64,000 nt of DNA. It comes from Chrysomallon squamiferum (taxonomy: Eukaryota; Mollusca; Gastropoda; Neomphalida; Peltospiridae). The translations under genes and the position numbers were made by a program. The notes beneath the pieces were generated by a model, which saw only the letters and a program-made list of their open reading frames with translations, ran no database searches and had not been told where the DNA came from. Positions 12,434-24,076 of this stretch are shown here, piece by piece. Each line of letters opens with the position of its first letter. Position 1 is the stretch's first letter. The stretch spans positions 32,188,087 to 32,252,086 of the forward strand of contig CM022672.1 in assembly GCA_012295275.1 (NCBI GenBank), written 5' to 3'.

Positions 12434-13347
12434 CTGAAAACAGGACAGATTTGGATACTGCAATATCAATGTCAAACTAATGTTATGTAACAATTATTTC
12501 TTTTGTAATCCATTCAGTTAGTAAATAATAATCTACTCTTTACTGTGGACTATACCACACCTATTGATTTATATCAAAGCATTTAGTTCTATAAAATAAA
12601 TATGAATGTTGCCAATGACGACTTACAGTAATACCCTAGTAAAAACCCTCCTGCACTTAAAACTGTCTGCAAAACGAAGGTTAATGTTTCCAACAACTGT
12701 TTATAGTAACACCTTAGAAAAACATCCTACTGCCCTTAAATTGTGTTTTGTAATGCAAATGTCTGTGCATTTTGTAAATCCATTCTTATTATGGTTTAGA
12801 CTACAATGAATGAATCATATTTTTGTTGTCTTTTTCTTAATTGAAATCTAACCGGGCTGATCCGCGTTGATCCAAATCTTTAAGTCTCAGGCTGTCTCCG
12901 AAGAAAGATGAAATGTCTTGAAATTCTTTTAAGCTGTTTTTTTTTTTTTGTTTTTTTAAAGTTCTGTGAGCCATAATCTTTTACAGATCCTCTGTATATC
13001 CGTACCACAATTAAAGTTTTCAAAAGGCGTTGAATACCCGGATATAATGCTTATTGTGCATGAGGGTTATTTCCCCTTGTCGTTTATTTACATTGATTTC
13101 GTCCCTGGAGCAAGAGCATCTGAGCCAAAGATAGTGTTTCTGAAATATTATCCATGGTAAACAAATAACGATATATGCGATTATTTTAAAGAATTTATGG
13201 ACGAAAAAAATCTTCTTAGTTTATTTCAAATCCTTTCTTTTCAGAAGAAAATAAAATCTAGGTTTCACTATTCTAATGGTTATTTCGTAGAATAAAACGT
13301 AAAGGGTAATCCTAGAGGAAACTAGGTAAACTGTAGAATGACAGTAC

Positions 13348-13404
<57 letters not shown>

Positions 13405-13418
13405 TATGATGAAAATGC

Positions 13419-13456
<38 letters not shown>

Positions 13457-13789
13457 AGTTAACAGTCTGTTTTGAATTTCTCACAGGCTTTTTTTTTTTT
13501 ATATCTAAGGAACTCAACAAAATGTAACCATTTGAATGAAAAGTTTAATTCATAAGATAGCATCATAAAATATAAATTTCCTATTAGTTAATAGCAATGA
13601 AATGAATGAATGAATAAATGAATGAAGAATCTAGTATCATAAGTATCAAGGGTGATAATTCCTATATATATTTATTATGAAGTGTATAAGTTAGCTGTTG
13701 TGAAAATATATATTCAATAAATTAGTTTTCTGTTTTCAAGAGAGCTGGATTTGGTAGTCTTTGCACTGGTATAATAATGACTATGGTAT
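12434..13789. other. Intron or intergenic with (CA)n/(GT)n and a 70-bp duplication
   Basis: A weak tandem duplication of about 70 bp lies at 12604-12755. Microsatellites (CA)n at 13351-13400 and (GT)n at 13424-13454 form an inverted pair. An open frame at 12966-13160 has no family features. No gene called. Confidence 0.5.
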
Positions 13790-13870
13790 GTACTCTCCTG
13801 TCTGTGGGATGGTACATATCAATGATCTTTAGCTGCTAACTGGATAGCCCATGAAGTGATGAGTTTTTCT
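13790..13870 (+). mobile_element. SINE-like fragment
   Basis: CTGTCTGTGGGATGGTACAT followed by GATCTTTAGCTGCTAA and AGCCCATGAAGTG matches, from memory, a repeat core common in gastropod and other mollusc genomes. It is truncated and diverged. Confidence 0.5.
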
Positions 13871-13983
13871 TATTTAGATTTTTTTATGTATATACATGTG
13901 TTTGTGTATGTTCTTATCTGCATGCACATGTCCATTTTTGTTTGTATACAACTTCAATCATATAACCAAGCTGCAATAACTTA

Positions 13984-14035
13984 TATAGGTTAGGACACTG
14001 GCTTGAAAAATAAAAGACAGCTGGTTCAAGCCTCA
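13984..14035 (+). mobile_element. tRNA-derived SINE head
   Basis: ATAGGTTAGGACACTGG resembles an RNA polymerase III A box and GGTTCAAGCC is a near-perfect B box about 30 bp further on. No cloverleaf is complete, so this is a SINE head and not a tRNA gene. Confidence 0.5.
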
Positions 14036-14044
14036 TCATTTGTA

Positions 14045-14305
14045 GCTCAATGATTTGAGTTACTGTTCAGTGATTAAGTCTTTGTGCATATTCCAACCTT
14101 GTGAAGAAAACCTAATATTTTACATTCAATAAAAAATTAACTGATTTTTTTCTGATCTTGTCATGAAACAATTTAATTCTGCATATCTCTAAAGTGTATA
14201 TGTAACAATAACAGAGTAGTAAGAGTAAGAAATATTTCAAATCTTAAAATGGATTTTAAAAGCTGTATTGTATTTGTTTGTTGTTGTTGTTGTTTTGTCA
14301 TTGTT

Positions 14306-14347
<42 letters not shown>

Positions 14348-14528
14348 TGAAGTTTATTAAAAATATTTTTCTACAAAATAAACAAACAAAGCAAAAACAG
14401 TTGAAGTAAAATATTTGTATTGGTTCAGGTTAAGTTTTTGTGAAAACAATTATTTCTTCTAATATTGTCTTTATGTATCAAACATTCTTAAAACATCTTA
14501 AAGAAAAATAAGAAAACAACCATTTTTT
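14045..14528. other. AT-rich, (AT)n at 14311-14344
   Basis: No gene seen. It holds a TTG tract at about 14277-14295 and an (AT)17 run. Confidence 0.6.
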
Positions 14529-14799
14529 CTATTTTGTACATCCAACACTCATGCCATAATCTATATTTAATACATAATAAATATCCTTAGCTTTGCCAAA
14601 AACTTCAGGATTTACTGCTTTCATTGGTATCTGAAATGTCACATTATTTTCAAAGATTCAAATCTGATTTATTTAAGTGTTCTCTATAATATCCTTTCTT
14701 TTTTCCACTTTTGTTGATAGTATTGAGATCTTCCCTCTGATCAATGGCTAACTGTCGCTTGAGATCCAGCAACATACCCACTGCCTTGTTTATAACAGT
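14529..14799 (-). pseudogene. Coding relic in two overlapping frames, unknown family
   Basis: Two good minus-strand frames abut: 14799-14650 (49 residues, containing VGMLLDLKRQLAIDQREDL and KSGKKKGYYREHL) and 14654-14529 (41 residues, containing VTFQIPMKAVNPEVFGKAKD). They overlap by five bases at a T-rich spot, as expected for one exon broken by an indel. The composition is that of a real soluble protein, with mixed charge and no low complexity. I cannot name the family. It could be an upstream part of the 12433-9661 gene, on the same strand 2.1 kb away, but no matching splice phase was found. Confidence 0.5.
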
Positions 14800-14894
14800 T
14801 TACTCTGATTTATATGTTATTAGCACACAAACCAATACCTTTCAAATTTGAGTCCAGGTTTGAAAATAGAGATAAACTTGTTGTGTGTCACATT

Positions 14895-15045
14895 ACACTA
14901 GCTGTGTAAGTTGTGTTTGAATCATTTCACTGGTTGCTGACATGTAATTCTGTAGACAACAGCTGTGTAAGTTGTATTTAAATCATTTCACTGGTTGCTG
15001 ACATGTAATTCTGTAGACAACAGCTGTGTAAGTTGTGTTTAAATC
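14895..15045. repeat. 66-bp tandem repeat, about 2.3 copies
   Basis: AGCTGTGTAAGTTGTGTTT, then AATCATTTCACTGGTTGCTG and ACATGTAATTCTGTAGACAAC, repeated twice almost exactly with a partial third copy. Confidence 0.9.
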
Positions 15046-15260
15046 ATACTAAGACAAGTGAGACAATGTTTTTTGTTTTTTTTAAAAGGTCTGTTTGGAA
15101 GGTGGGTAGAAACGTGTATAAAGTGATTCCTCACAGCAAACTCCAGCCTACGTTTGAAGAAGTATTCAAAGCTCTGTTGATCTGTACCAAACCAAATCAC
15201 AATGTCCTGAGACTTTGAAATAGTGATATGTAATGAGATAAAGTCTAAAAGACACATCAC
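15039..15260 (-). other. Possible exon, strand uncertain
   Basis: The minus frame (SQDIVIWFGTDQQSFEYF) and the plus frame 15105-15218 (YKVIPHSKLQPTFEEVFKAL, after a strong TTTTTTTTAAAAG acceptor) are both protein-like. Base composition is richer in GC than the flanks. I cannot choose a strand or name a family. Confidence 0.25.
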
Positions 15261-17200
15261 AATTCAGATTTGCTTCTACCACGTAACTGAGTATTCTCAT
15301 GCAAATACAGAAGGAAAGTCTGTCTGTTCTCTGATAGAATTATACATCAGTGAAACACGTGCTTGTCACGTGTCCTTGAGCTGACGTAAGCCTGTCCTGT
15401 CAACAAGTTCACTAACATTCTGTGCTGTCCATTATGTTGTTTACAGATTCCACATTATTATTTTTCCATCAGAGAGGCTTTGTGAGGCTTCCCTTTTGGC
15501 CTGCATCAACTTGATACTGAAGTATTTTGTCAGTCCTAGCAGTGAGCATCATAATCATGTAGCTGTTTGTCAAAGATGAAGGAGTCATTTGCATTTAGCA
15601 GCATTTCCCAAACATGTTGTCTCATTCTTTAGGTGTCACCTGATGTTTTCTTCTAAGTGTCTTGTGTGTAAGAGTTGTCTTCAGTTGGAAAGCTTAAGAT
15701 GAATGATTTAATTAGAGCCTTTTCTTTATCTGATCTGTTATGTTTTGTTTTTATTTTGAAATATTTTTACATTAATTAGAAAATATATTATCAAAATAAA
15801 AACTGAGTGAAGCTGTGTTCATCATAATTAGGAAGTTCTGTATTTTAGTTATTTATAACAGATATATTACAGTAGATTAGTTCTGTACTGTCTCAATCTT
15901 ATCAAGACATGCATTTCTGCTGTGGACTCAGTCTTTTAAAGACAGGTCAGTGTTTCTTTGCTGTTCAGATCATTCTGTTAAAGTCTGCAATGTGATGTGT
16001 GTACAGGAATGTATCTCTCACTGAAGTATTGTTTATATTTTTGTGTGAAACAACAGGACGATATTGGCTTTTTAATTTTTCATTATTTCACAATTTTTTA
16101 GAATATTTAAAATTATTTAAGATAATTTAAAATTTTAAACAAACCTTTTTTTCATATAATTTTAATTTGTTTTCAAAAATGGTTTCATTTCTTATTTATT
16201 CTTTCTTGTTGTAGTTGTTTTTCTTATTATTATTTTATAATAAATTTTTAAAAATTTAAAATTACACTTTCTTTTTATTATTTTATTCTATACAGTAAAT
16301 AAAAATTACTACTATTATATTATGATTAATATTAGAGTTATGCATATGCCTAATAATTGGTATTATTATTATTATTATTAGTAGTAGTAGTAGTAGTAGT
16401 AGTTGTAGTAGTAATAGCAGCATAGACTATTATTATTATTATTTGTATGAACACTTTGAGGAGATCAGTAAAGGAAGACTTAAAAGAATAGCAAAAATAT
16501 TGATTATTCTGTTCATGTTCTGAAATGTAGGTAACCATTGCTTTTCTTTAAGAAATATTTGTTTAAAACTTAATACTGACTTAAAGTTTTATTCTAGAGC
16601 TCCAGGAAAAGAGATCTGAAATAAAAATGAATAGTAATCACTAATCACAGATGTTAAAAATTATTAAACTTTGTATTTCTCATTTGATTTAATGATGAGA
16701 GGTCATTTTTTTAAATATTTTCATTTAAAGTTTTTATTAACAGTTCTTGAATACTAAACTCTTGCTTAGATTTGTTTATTTAGAAAAGAGTAAATGTAAG
16801 CAGTGTTATCAGTAATTTTGTATTAGTTCAGTCTGAATATATAATACCAGGATTTTAAAATCAGTTAAAGTGTATTCACTGAATTTTCTAGACACAAGAA
16901 TGACACAGTTTATTAGTAAATGTGGCTTTGTAATATTAACCTAAATACTGTATTAAATTTAATGCCACAAAAGGAACATCAGTTTGATGCAGTGTTTACA
17001 AATAAAATGTTTGTGTTAAATTACATCAAAGTGTAAGATAACTTGTAACACAAGAGATAAACACAGAACTCTCCTAACAAAGCTTTAACAAAAAACTTTT
17101 CTATTTTGTCTCATGTTGTATATAAAAAAAACTAAAATCAGATTGCAAATGGATAGTATGTTGCTTTTTTCTTGCTGAAAGCATTGATGCAACCATCAGT
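15261..17200. other. No gene; AT-rich with short microsatellites
   Basis: ATT/GTA tracts at 16362-16440. Nothing else recognised. Confidence 0.6.
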
Positions 17201-17830
17201 TCAGGTTTTGTTAACTTGCTAGTATTTATTCATTTTCTCTCTGCCAAAATCTTGGTTTTGTGTAATGTCTGGTGATGGTCATTATGTTAAAGTATGTGAG
17301 CTAGTTTTCCTGTATTAAATGACTTATCCTTTTGTTTGCACAATGGATCTGATGAAATCTCTTCTATTAATTTCACTTTAAAATGCATTGTCATGTTTTA
17401 GATCACTCTGACCATTATGAATCCAATAAACAACACAAAATGTGCTCACATGTATTTATGCAGATTCTACTTTTCTCACTAAATGTAAATGAATGAATTT
17501 ACTGAAGTATCACAACACAATGAAAATAGTCTCATTCATCTAGCTGCAGATATTATTACAAGACATGGGATCATTGTTTATTAATCCTTCAAAGAAGTGT
17601 GATCATTTCTTCTCACACTGAGGTCTAATTACATGCAAATTGCTGCCATTGTTTAACAAGTGAAACTACTTCTAAAATTGAGTTCCAGCAGAGACATAGT
17701 TTATTTGTATACATTTTTTTGCTGGGAATTTTCACTCGAAATCAGAAGTAGACAGCACATAGACTAGTAATGTTTTGATCATAAATGATTAATGTTAGTA
17801 GATCAGGACTTTGAAATGATTAGTCAGATA
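17200..17830 (+). repeat. Diverged repeat copy matching 42740-43980
   Basis: Collinear blocks shared with the 42.7-44.0 kb region include AATGTCTGGTGATGGTCATT vs AACTGTTGGTAATGGTCACT, then ATCATTGTTTATTAATC vs ATCATTGTTTATAAAG, then GGTCTAATTACATGC vs AGTCTAATTACGTGC. This copy lacks the insertion found in the other one. Confidence 0.65.
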
Positions 17831-17868
17831 TATATGTGTGTGTGTGTTTGTATGTATGTATGTCTGTA

Positions 17869-17905
<37 letters not shown>

Positions 17906-19375
17906 TTGTGTGTTTATCTAATAACATAAACATCACAACTGCAAAGTTGTAGTATATTGTTTTAGGAATTGACACACTATTGATTTGTTGGTAGAGCAAT
18001 CTGTAAATTAATATTCAGGATTAGGAAAATATTAAATATTTATTCCATGGATTTCTTACACCTGTAAAAATGGATGCCTCACACTGAATAGTTTTTGAGA
18101 AACAAACTGCAGAGTGAAACCTCCCACTAATAAACAAAGTAAACAATGTTTCTAAAATGAGACTTAGTGATTAATTTACTGACTTACAAATCATTTTAAT
18201 AGTGAAGTAAAGATTCAAGTAAGTAATACAACAAAATATGTCTCTCCAAACCTTGGCAAAGATCAGAGACTTTTGTCTTTAGTCACCTGATATTTCAGTG
18301 TGTTCAAGTTTCTGAAACAAAATGTCAAAATGTTGACATTTTCACTTTTATTATGACACACTGTGTGAAGAAAAACTCCTCACAGACTGAGTAGATTGTT
18401 ACATCTGTCAGTGATTCTCCACTGGGCTTACACAAGAGATTTCTGGGTAATAAACAGTGAAAGAGAGGCTAATGTATTTTTGATAGATTTTTTTATCATC
18501 TGCTGTGTGACTGGGTGAATGATCCACACTGTGTCATTCTTATCATTTGTTTATAGAACATTTCACCTTGATTCATCTCAAATCTTTTCCACATTCTCAA
18601 TAAATGACATCATACTGGAACACTTATCTGCTTTCATTCTTTTTATATGTGTTATATATGTATGTGATGTTAGTTATGTATATTTATAATTTTTGTGTTG
18701 TTCACAGATATTTATTTTTTTATTATTTTATTTATTTTTTTTTTTTTGTGTTTGTGTATGAAATCATATGTGTTATAGATGTATGTGATGTTAGTTGTGT
18801 ATATTTATAATTTTTGTGTTGTTCACAGATATTTTTTTTTTATTATTCTATTTTATTTATTTATTTATTTTTGTTGTGTTTGTTTGTGTATGAAATCCTT
18901 TGTGTCAATACTGACCAGCATTTCGGGGAGTTTTTTGCAAGAAAGGGAGTCATTTTTCCTTAAACCAGTTATCCCCAGCTCAAAAAAAAATAAAAAAATA
19001 AAAATAAAAAATATTATATATATATATACATATTATGTTAAACAACATGACTATGATTAAAAATATAAAACAAAGCCATAAATATTGGTATATACTAATT
19101 TTCATAAAGTGATTCTCTGAGACATAAAAATGATTTCAAAGGTTCCACAATGGTAAAAAGGTTGAGAAGAGCTAGACTGGACAAATGGGTGAAAAAAGAA
19201 AGCATCTATTCAGTTATTAAGTCACATTTGAGGAGTATTTAGTTTTGTGAATATCACTTTACTTCCCTCATAAGCTTCACAGTTAGTTATACCTGTTATA
19301 TCTAATTATCTAAATTTGGGTTAAAGTATCTGTCAGATGTATGCATTTTCTATGTATGTGTATGTATGTGTGTTT

Positions 19376-19421
<46 letters not shown>

Positions 19422-19753
19422 TCATTTTGATATGATAATTATAACAAAGGAATAAAAACAAAATAATAACATAGCTCAATAATATTTACTATATTAATAT
19501 CAACTGTATTCTTATCTACAATAATTAAAAGTTTCTGAAAAAAACAAACAAAAAAACCCAAACAACATTCCCCAATAGATTGGTTGGATAGGCCATAGGA
19601 TCTTCACTCAGTCTGTGAGGATCATTTTTATTTACACCAGTGTATGTTTGTATACGTATTAATATTCCTATGCACTATTGTTTAAATTTCAGAAAATTCA
19701 GAGAGATAATCACTGAAAATTAAAATTTAGTTATCTTTATTTTATCATTTATA

Positions 19754-19838
<85 letters not shown>

Positions 19839-19857
19839 TGGTAACTTTTAATAATTT
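17831..19857. other. Microsatellites and a 123-bp tandem duplication
   Basis: (GT)n at 17835-17905 and 19383-19420. About 123 bp at 18645-18767 (TGTGTTATATATGTATGTGA onward) is repeated at 18768-18890. A long perfect (TTA)n runs from 19751 to 19838. No gene seen. Confidence 0.75.
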
Positions 19858-20182
19858 TTTAAAGTATGGTAGCATTTGCTCGTAGGTTGTCAGATGAATT
19901 GGCCAGTCTCCTTCGCGCTCAGCTCGTACGAACATCATGGTGAGCAGGACAGGTTTTATCAAGACATCGATACAACGTTTGGTAGTTTGGCTCTTGCTGG
20001 CTTCGGTTTCGAGAATTTGCTTCAGGTCACCACTACAGTGTAGTGGTTTATCCTGAATGATTCAGTCAAGTGCCTCTTCAGCTACCATTCGTAATACTCT
20101 GACGTTCTGGGAAACCTTTATTCCAGTGAGCATTTTCAACACACAGCCAAACACAGACGACTTTATATCTATTAGTGCCAGC
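19858..20182 (-). pseudogene. Fragment of a repetitive FVRAEREGDW-type gene
   Basis: After a minus-strand acceptor (TTGTAATAG) at 20183, the frame reads ALIDIKSSVFGCVLKMLTG, then a TGA stop at 20064-20062, then HCSGDLKQILETEASKS and LTMMFVRAEREGDWPIHL, ending near MLPYF. The block HCSGDL...FVRAEREGDWP.HL...MLPYFF is one I remember from large, uncharacterised, highly repeated genes in cnidarians and molluscs, probably linked to mobile elements. The usual continuation after MLPYF is lost at about 19860, next to the (TTA)n tract. Dead fragment; the role of the intact protein is unknown to me. Confidence 0.6.
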
Positions 20183-21216
20183 CTATTACAATATGATATT
20201 AACATAATACTTAGTTCTAATGGACATCTTGGCCCCTAAAACCTAGGCATAGAGACAAAAATCACCTACCTAGGGTGAATAGGTAGGGAGTTATGGACGC
20301 CGTCTTGAATTTCTCAAATTGCTCAAGAGTGACAACATGCCATCTAGAAGTTTCTGAAAATAGAGACCAAAATTGACAGTAAAAAAAAAACTTAATACAA
20401 CAATACAAAGTTAAGGTAAAAATTGGCAGTTGGCTGCCAGACTAATACAAAGAATAAAAGAAACGAGGAAAGTGTAAAAATAATAAACAAAAATTTTCGT
20501 GTTAAAATATTATCATCAATTTTCCGCAGTCTCAGTTATACAAACATTCCTCACCCTTCTCTGCCTCACCCTGATATCACCATCCCCGCCCTGTTTGCGC
20601 TAAACTGCACTGGCGATCTTTGCTTAAAGAAATCAATTGTTTGAAGAGATTGAGCGTAAACAAATAGTTCAAGCTGCAGATAATTATTGTCACTTTAAAG
20701 CAGTGTTAATTATAGATTATTCTTTCACCTTGTATGTAATGTGTGAATGTATGTATGTATGTATGTATGTGTGTGTGTGTGTGTATGTGTGAGTGCTGTT
20801 ACTTTTATACCGTATAAACAATAAAACAGAATATTTGTGCACTTTCTTACTATTTTTCTATTTTTATATATTATTACGTTTATAGTTCAGAAAAATAAAT
20901 GTGTTAATTTTATTTTGTTACGTTTGATATCTAATGAGCCATATGTTAAGTCCTTTTCAACAACAACAACAACAACAATATAAAAAATAATGTGTATAAA
21001 TATTTTAATATTTTCTTAGTCTCACGCACGTAGTATATATAACATTGTACCTACGAAACCAAAAGTGCGTTTACGTCAGTGACGTAGCGTGGGCGGGACC
21101 ACATAGGCGTTTGTATTCATGAGTTAGTTACAATAGAAAAATAAACAAACAATACGTGAAATACAAATGTAAAGAATATTTTTAATGCGTTCACAATACT
21201 GATCCACAGATGAGCA
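20183..21216. other. No gene; (GTAT)n near 20750
   Basis: Mixed AT-rich sequence with a GTAT/GT microsatellite at 20745-20790 and an AAC tract at 20959-20980. An open frame at 20423-20644 has no family features. Confidence 0.55.
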
Positions 21217-21496
21217 GTAACGTAAGCGGCATTGATTCAGTCCTGCTCTCAACAGTAACGTAAGCGGCAGTTGATTCAGTCCTGCTCTCAACAGTAACGT
21301 AAGCGGCAGCTGATTCAGTCCTGGTCTCAACAGTAACGTAAGCGGCAGTTGATTCAGTCCTGGTCTCAACAGTAACGTAAGCGGCAGCTGATTCAGTCCT
21401 GGTCTCAACAGTAACGTAAGCGGCAGTTGATTCAGTCCTGCTCTCAACAGTAACGTAAGCGGCAGTTGATTCAGTCCTGCTTTCAACAGTAACGTC
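21217..21496 (-). repeat. 39-bp minisatellite, 7 copies, open in one frame
   Basis: The 39-bp unit CAGTAACGTAAGCGGCAGTTG + ATTCAGTCCTGCTCTCAA occurs seven times. As 39 is divisible by three, the minus frame (21510-21124) stays open as a 13-residue repeat (LLLRPGLNQLPLT). No start context, signal or flanking domain supports translation, so I call it non-coding. Confidence 0.9.
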
Positions 21497-23656
21497 TGTG
21501 AATTAATCAAAATAAATTCAGCAAACAGGATTAGACCATGTTGTACAATTACACAAAATTTTATTTATCATGTTGTCAGTTATTATTTAGATCAGCACAA
21601 ATTCACAATTTTATAGTTTTATGTTAACAACGACATTATACGGTTATATTATTAACTTTCATTTTTATTTGTGACATCAATAACGAAGTTGAAATTACGC
21701 GAAAATACAGAAATATTTCCTTACAAGACTTTGATTAATACCGATATTTAAAAATAACTGGAATTTTTGCATTCTATTTCCGTCATAGTGTCATAAAACA
21801 TCTATATTCTTATACGTATTTTGTTCATTACGTTGCTGGCGTCATGGTATTACCTATATAATATTAAGTTACAATGAACTGGTGTATATAATAACGTCCT
21901 AAATTGTACTGTATTCACGTTGAAGTATCCTCAAAAATGATTGGCCTGTTATCTATATCTATCTATCGGTATGTTCCCAAAACTGGCAGTCTCCAGATTA
22001 GGTAAGCGGTGAGGTGTTCTAATCCGCTTCCAGAAATGGGAAAACTGGCGTGAGCAATTAAGGCCAATTTAGACGCATGGGGATAACGAGATGTGTGAAG
22101 AACAGAGGGGGCGATTAACGAGATTAACCTTAATGAGCAGTGAAGAGCAGAGGTGAGCCGTAATAGAGATTTAAAAAAAATTAATGTTTGGAGACATGAA
22201 ATTAATGTTATATCTCAGTAAAATTTGGAGACATGAAATACTACCAATTTAGACAAAAGTACATCAGTTAAGGTGACGGAACTCCAATTAGTAAGGGTGA
22301 GCAATAAACTGCCAGAAATGGAACAACTGGCGTGGCCAGTTAAGATGTGTTATAATCTCACTGCCAGATTCGGGAATGCCAGAATCGGTAATAAACCTGT
22401 CTGTCTGTCTCTCTGGCTGTCTATTTATCTATCCAGCAGAAGTAGTAGTGGTAATAGCATAGTAGTACTTGTAGTAGTAGTATTAATGTTACATTGATGC
22501 CCTCCCACACACACACAAGTGTACATGTGAGTGTTCATGTTTACATGTTTTACACAGTCAGAGTTTATATGCAAGTCTGAAAGGAGAAGAGGGTATAATG
22601 TATGTTTATTAGAATGTATGCTAGAAACATAGAATGGCTATGTACATCTGTGGGTATTTTAGTGTACTTGTTTATATGTTTCCAAGAGAGAGACACAGAA
22701 AAAGAGACAAATAGATAGGTAGATAGATGGACTGATGGATGTATGGATGAATAGATGGATGTTTTAGTAGGAGGAATAAGCATACTGTGTATAGATGGAT
22801 GATACATAGATAAACAGAAGGGTGGGAGGATCTAAAGAGTTTGATTACAGATAAATCAAAATAGGTTAGTATATCTACAGACTGACATGCTGTTGTTTCA
22901 CCACCACTGAGCTAGTACCACACCCATATTTGTACTGACAGGTGAACACATACCATTTTTTATTTCATTATTATTATTATTTTTTTAGTAATTGTTATTA
23001 AATTTAAGTAATTATTTTGTCCAGTGGAGGTAATTTGTTTATAACAAAGTGAAAACAACATCATGTTTGTATAATCATTATACAAGAATTCTTTTGTGAG
23101 GCACACATTATCTGAAAACAATTTTTATTTGAATGCAGGAAAGTTGTAATCACTCATTTTACTTGGAATGGTCAGTGAGTGTTTGAGTGACTCTAAACAG
23201 ACAAAGTTTATCAAACATACAGAACAGTCTGATTACAGTCACAGTTCTCAATACTGAATCATAGTCACCATTTTTTCAGTGAATAAAAACAATAACAAGA
23301 AAGATAACTGTATCAGATACACAACTTTGCTTCATTGTTAAGTCTGGTGAAGAGTTTGACATTGTGTTTGCTGAATTCACATCAACTCATGTAAAGTTTT
23401 GACACATGAGTTTTCACATAAAGAATGTATGTTTATTCATTAAGTGTTTATAATTAATTAATTATTCAGATCACATGTGAACTTAACTGAAAACAGAACT
23501 TAAATTGCTGTGGTGATAAGACAGAAAAATGTGACCACTCATTTTAGTTGAAGTTTTATCATTTTATCTCAAATGTAAAGTAACCTTTATATTTTTTCCA
23601 TATTCTTGTAACAGAATCATGTCGTTCCGGAAGATACAATAACAAAAAATTAATAA
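21497..23656. other. No gene; weak direct duplication and microsatellites
   Basis: CCAGAAATGGGAAAACTGGC at 22031 and CCAGAAATGGAACAACTGGC at 22313 mark a diverged direct repeat about 282 bp apart. TAG/GTA tracts lie at 22436-22480 and GATA-like repeats at 22705-22760. Nothing else recognised. Confidence 0.5.
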
Positions 23657-23878
23657 AATAATTGTTTAGAAGTATTTTTCCATTGTGTTGAAGATGCTCT
23701 ACGAATAAAAGAATGCTGGCACGACCTACAGTTTATCAGACTGGTAACTGTCGAGGCTGATACCTACTCAGAAGATATTACAGATACATTTGAGCCGGAA
23801 GTCGTCTGCTGGTCTACACCAGGGGAGAGAACTCCCAACAACCAGATACGAATGTCCTGCATAATTCAACAAGACTAG
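23657..23878 (+). other. Unassigned open frame with protein-like composition
   Basis: The plus frame is open for 73 residues with segments such as CVEDALRIKECWHDLQFIRL and VVCWSTPGERTPNNQIRMSC. The minus strand is also open here (64 residues after a TTTTTTTTCAG acceptor at 23964, with a hydrophobic stretch). GC is higher than in the flanks. An exon is plausible, but neither strand nor family can be settled. Confidence 0.3.
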
Positions 23879-24042
23879 AATCCCAGACCGTCTGTAGATG
23901 GCCTTTGAAAGAAAAGTTATACACAACAGAAGAATGAGTTTCACTTCCAGTTCATCTAGTGTCTGAAAAAAAAAATAATAAAAAAAAAAGAAAAAAAAAT
24001 AAAAACACAATAAAATAAAAATAAATAAATAAATAAAAAATA

Positions 24043-24076
<34 letters not shown>

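Noticed and set aside
13221-13520. 99-residue frame
   Set aside because: Made of CA and GT repeats.
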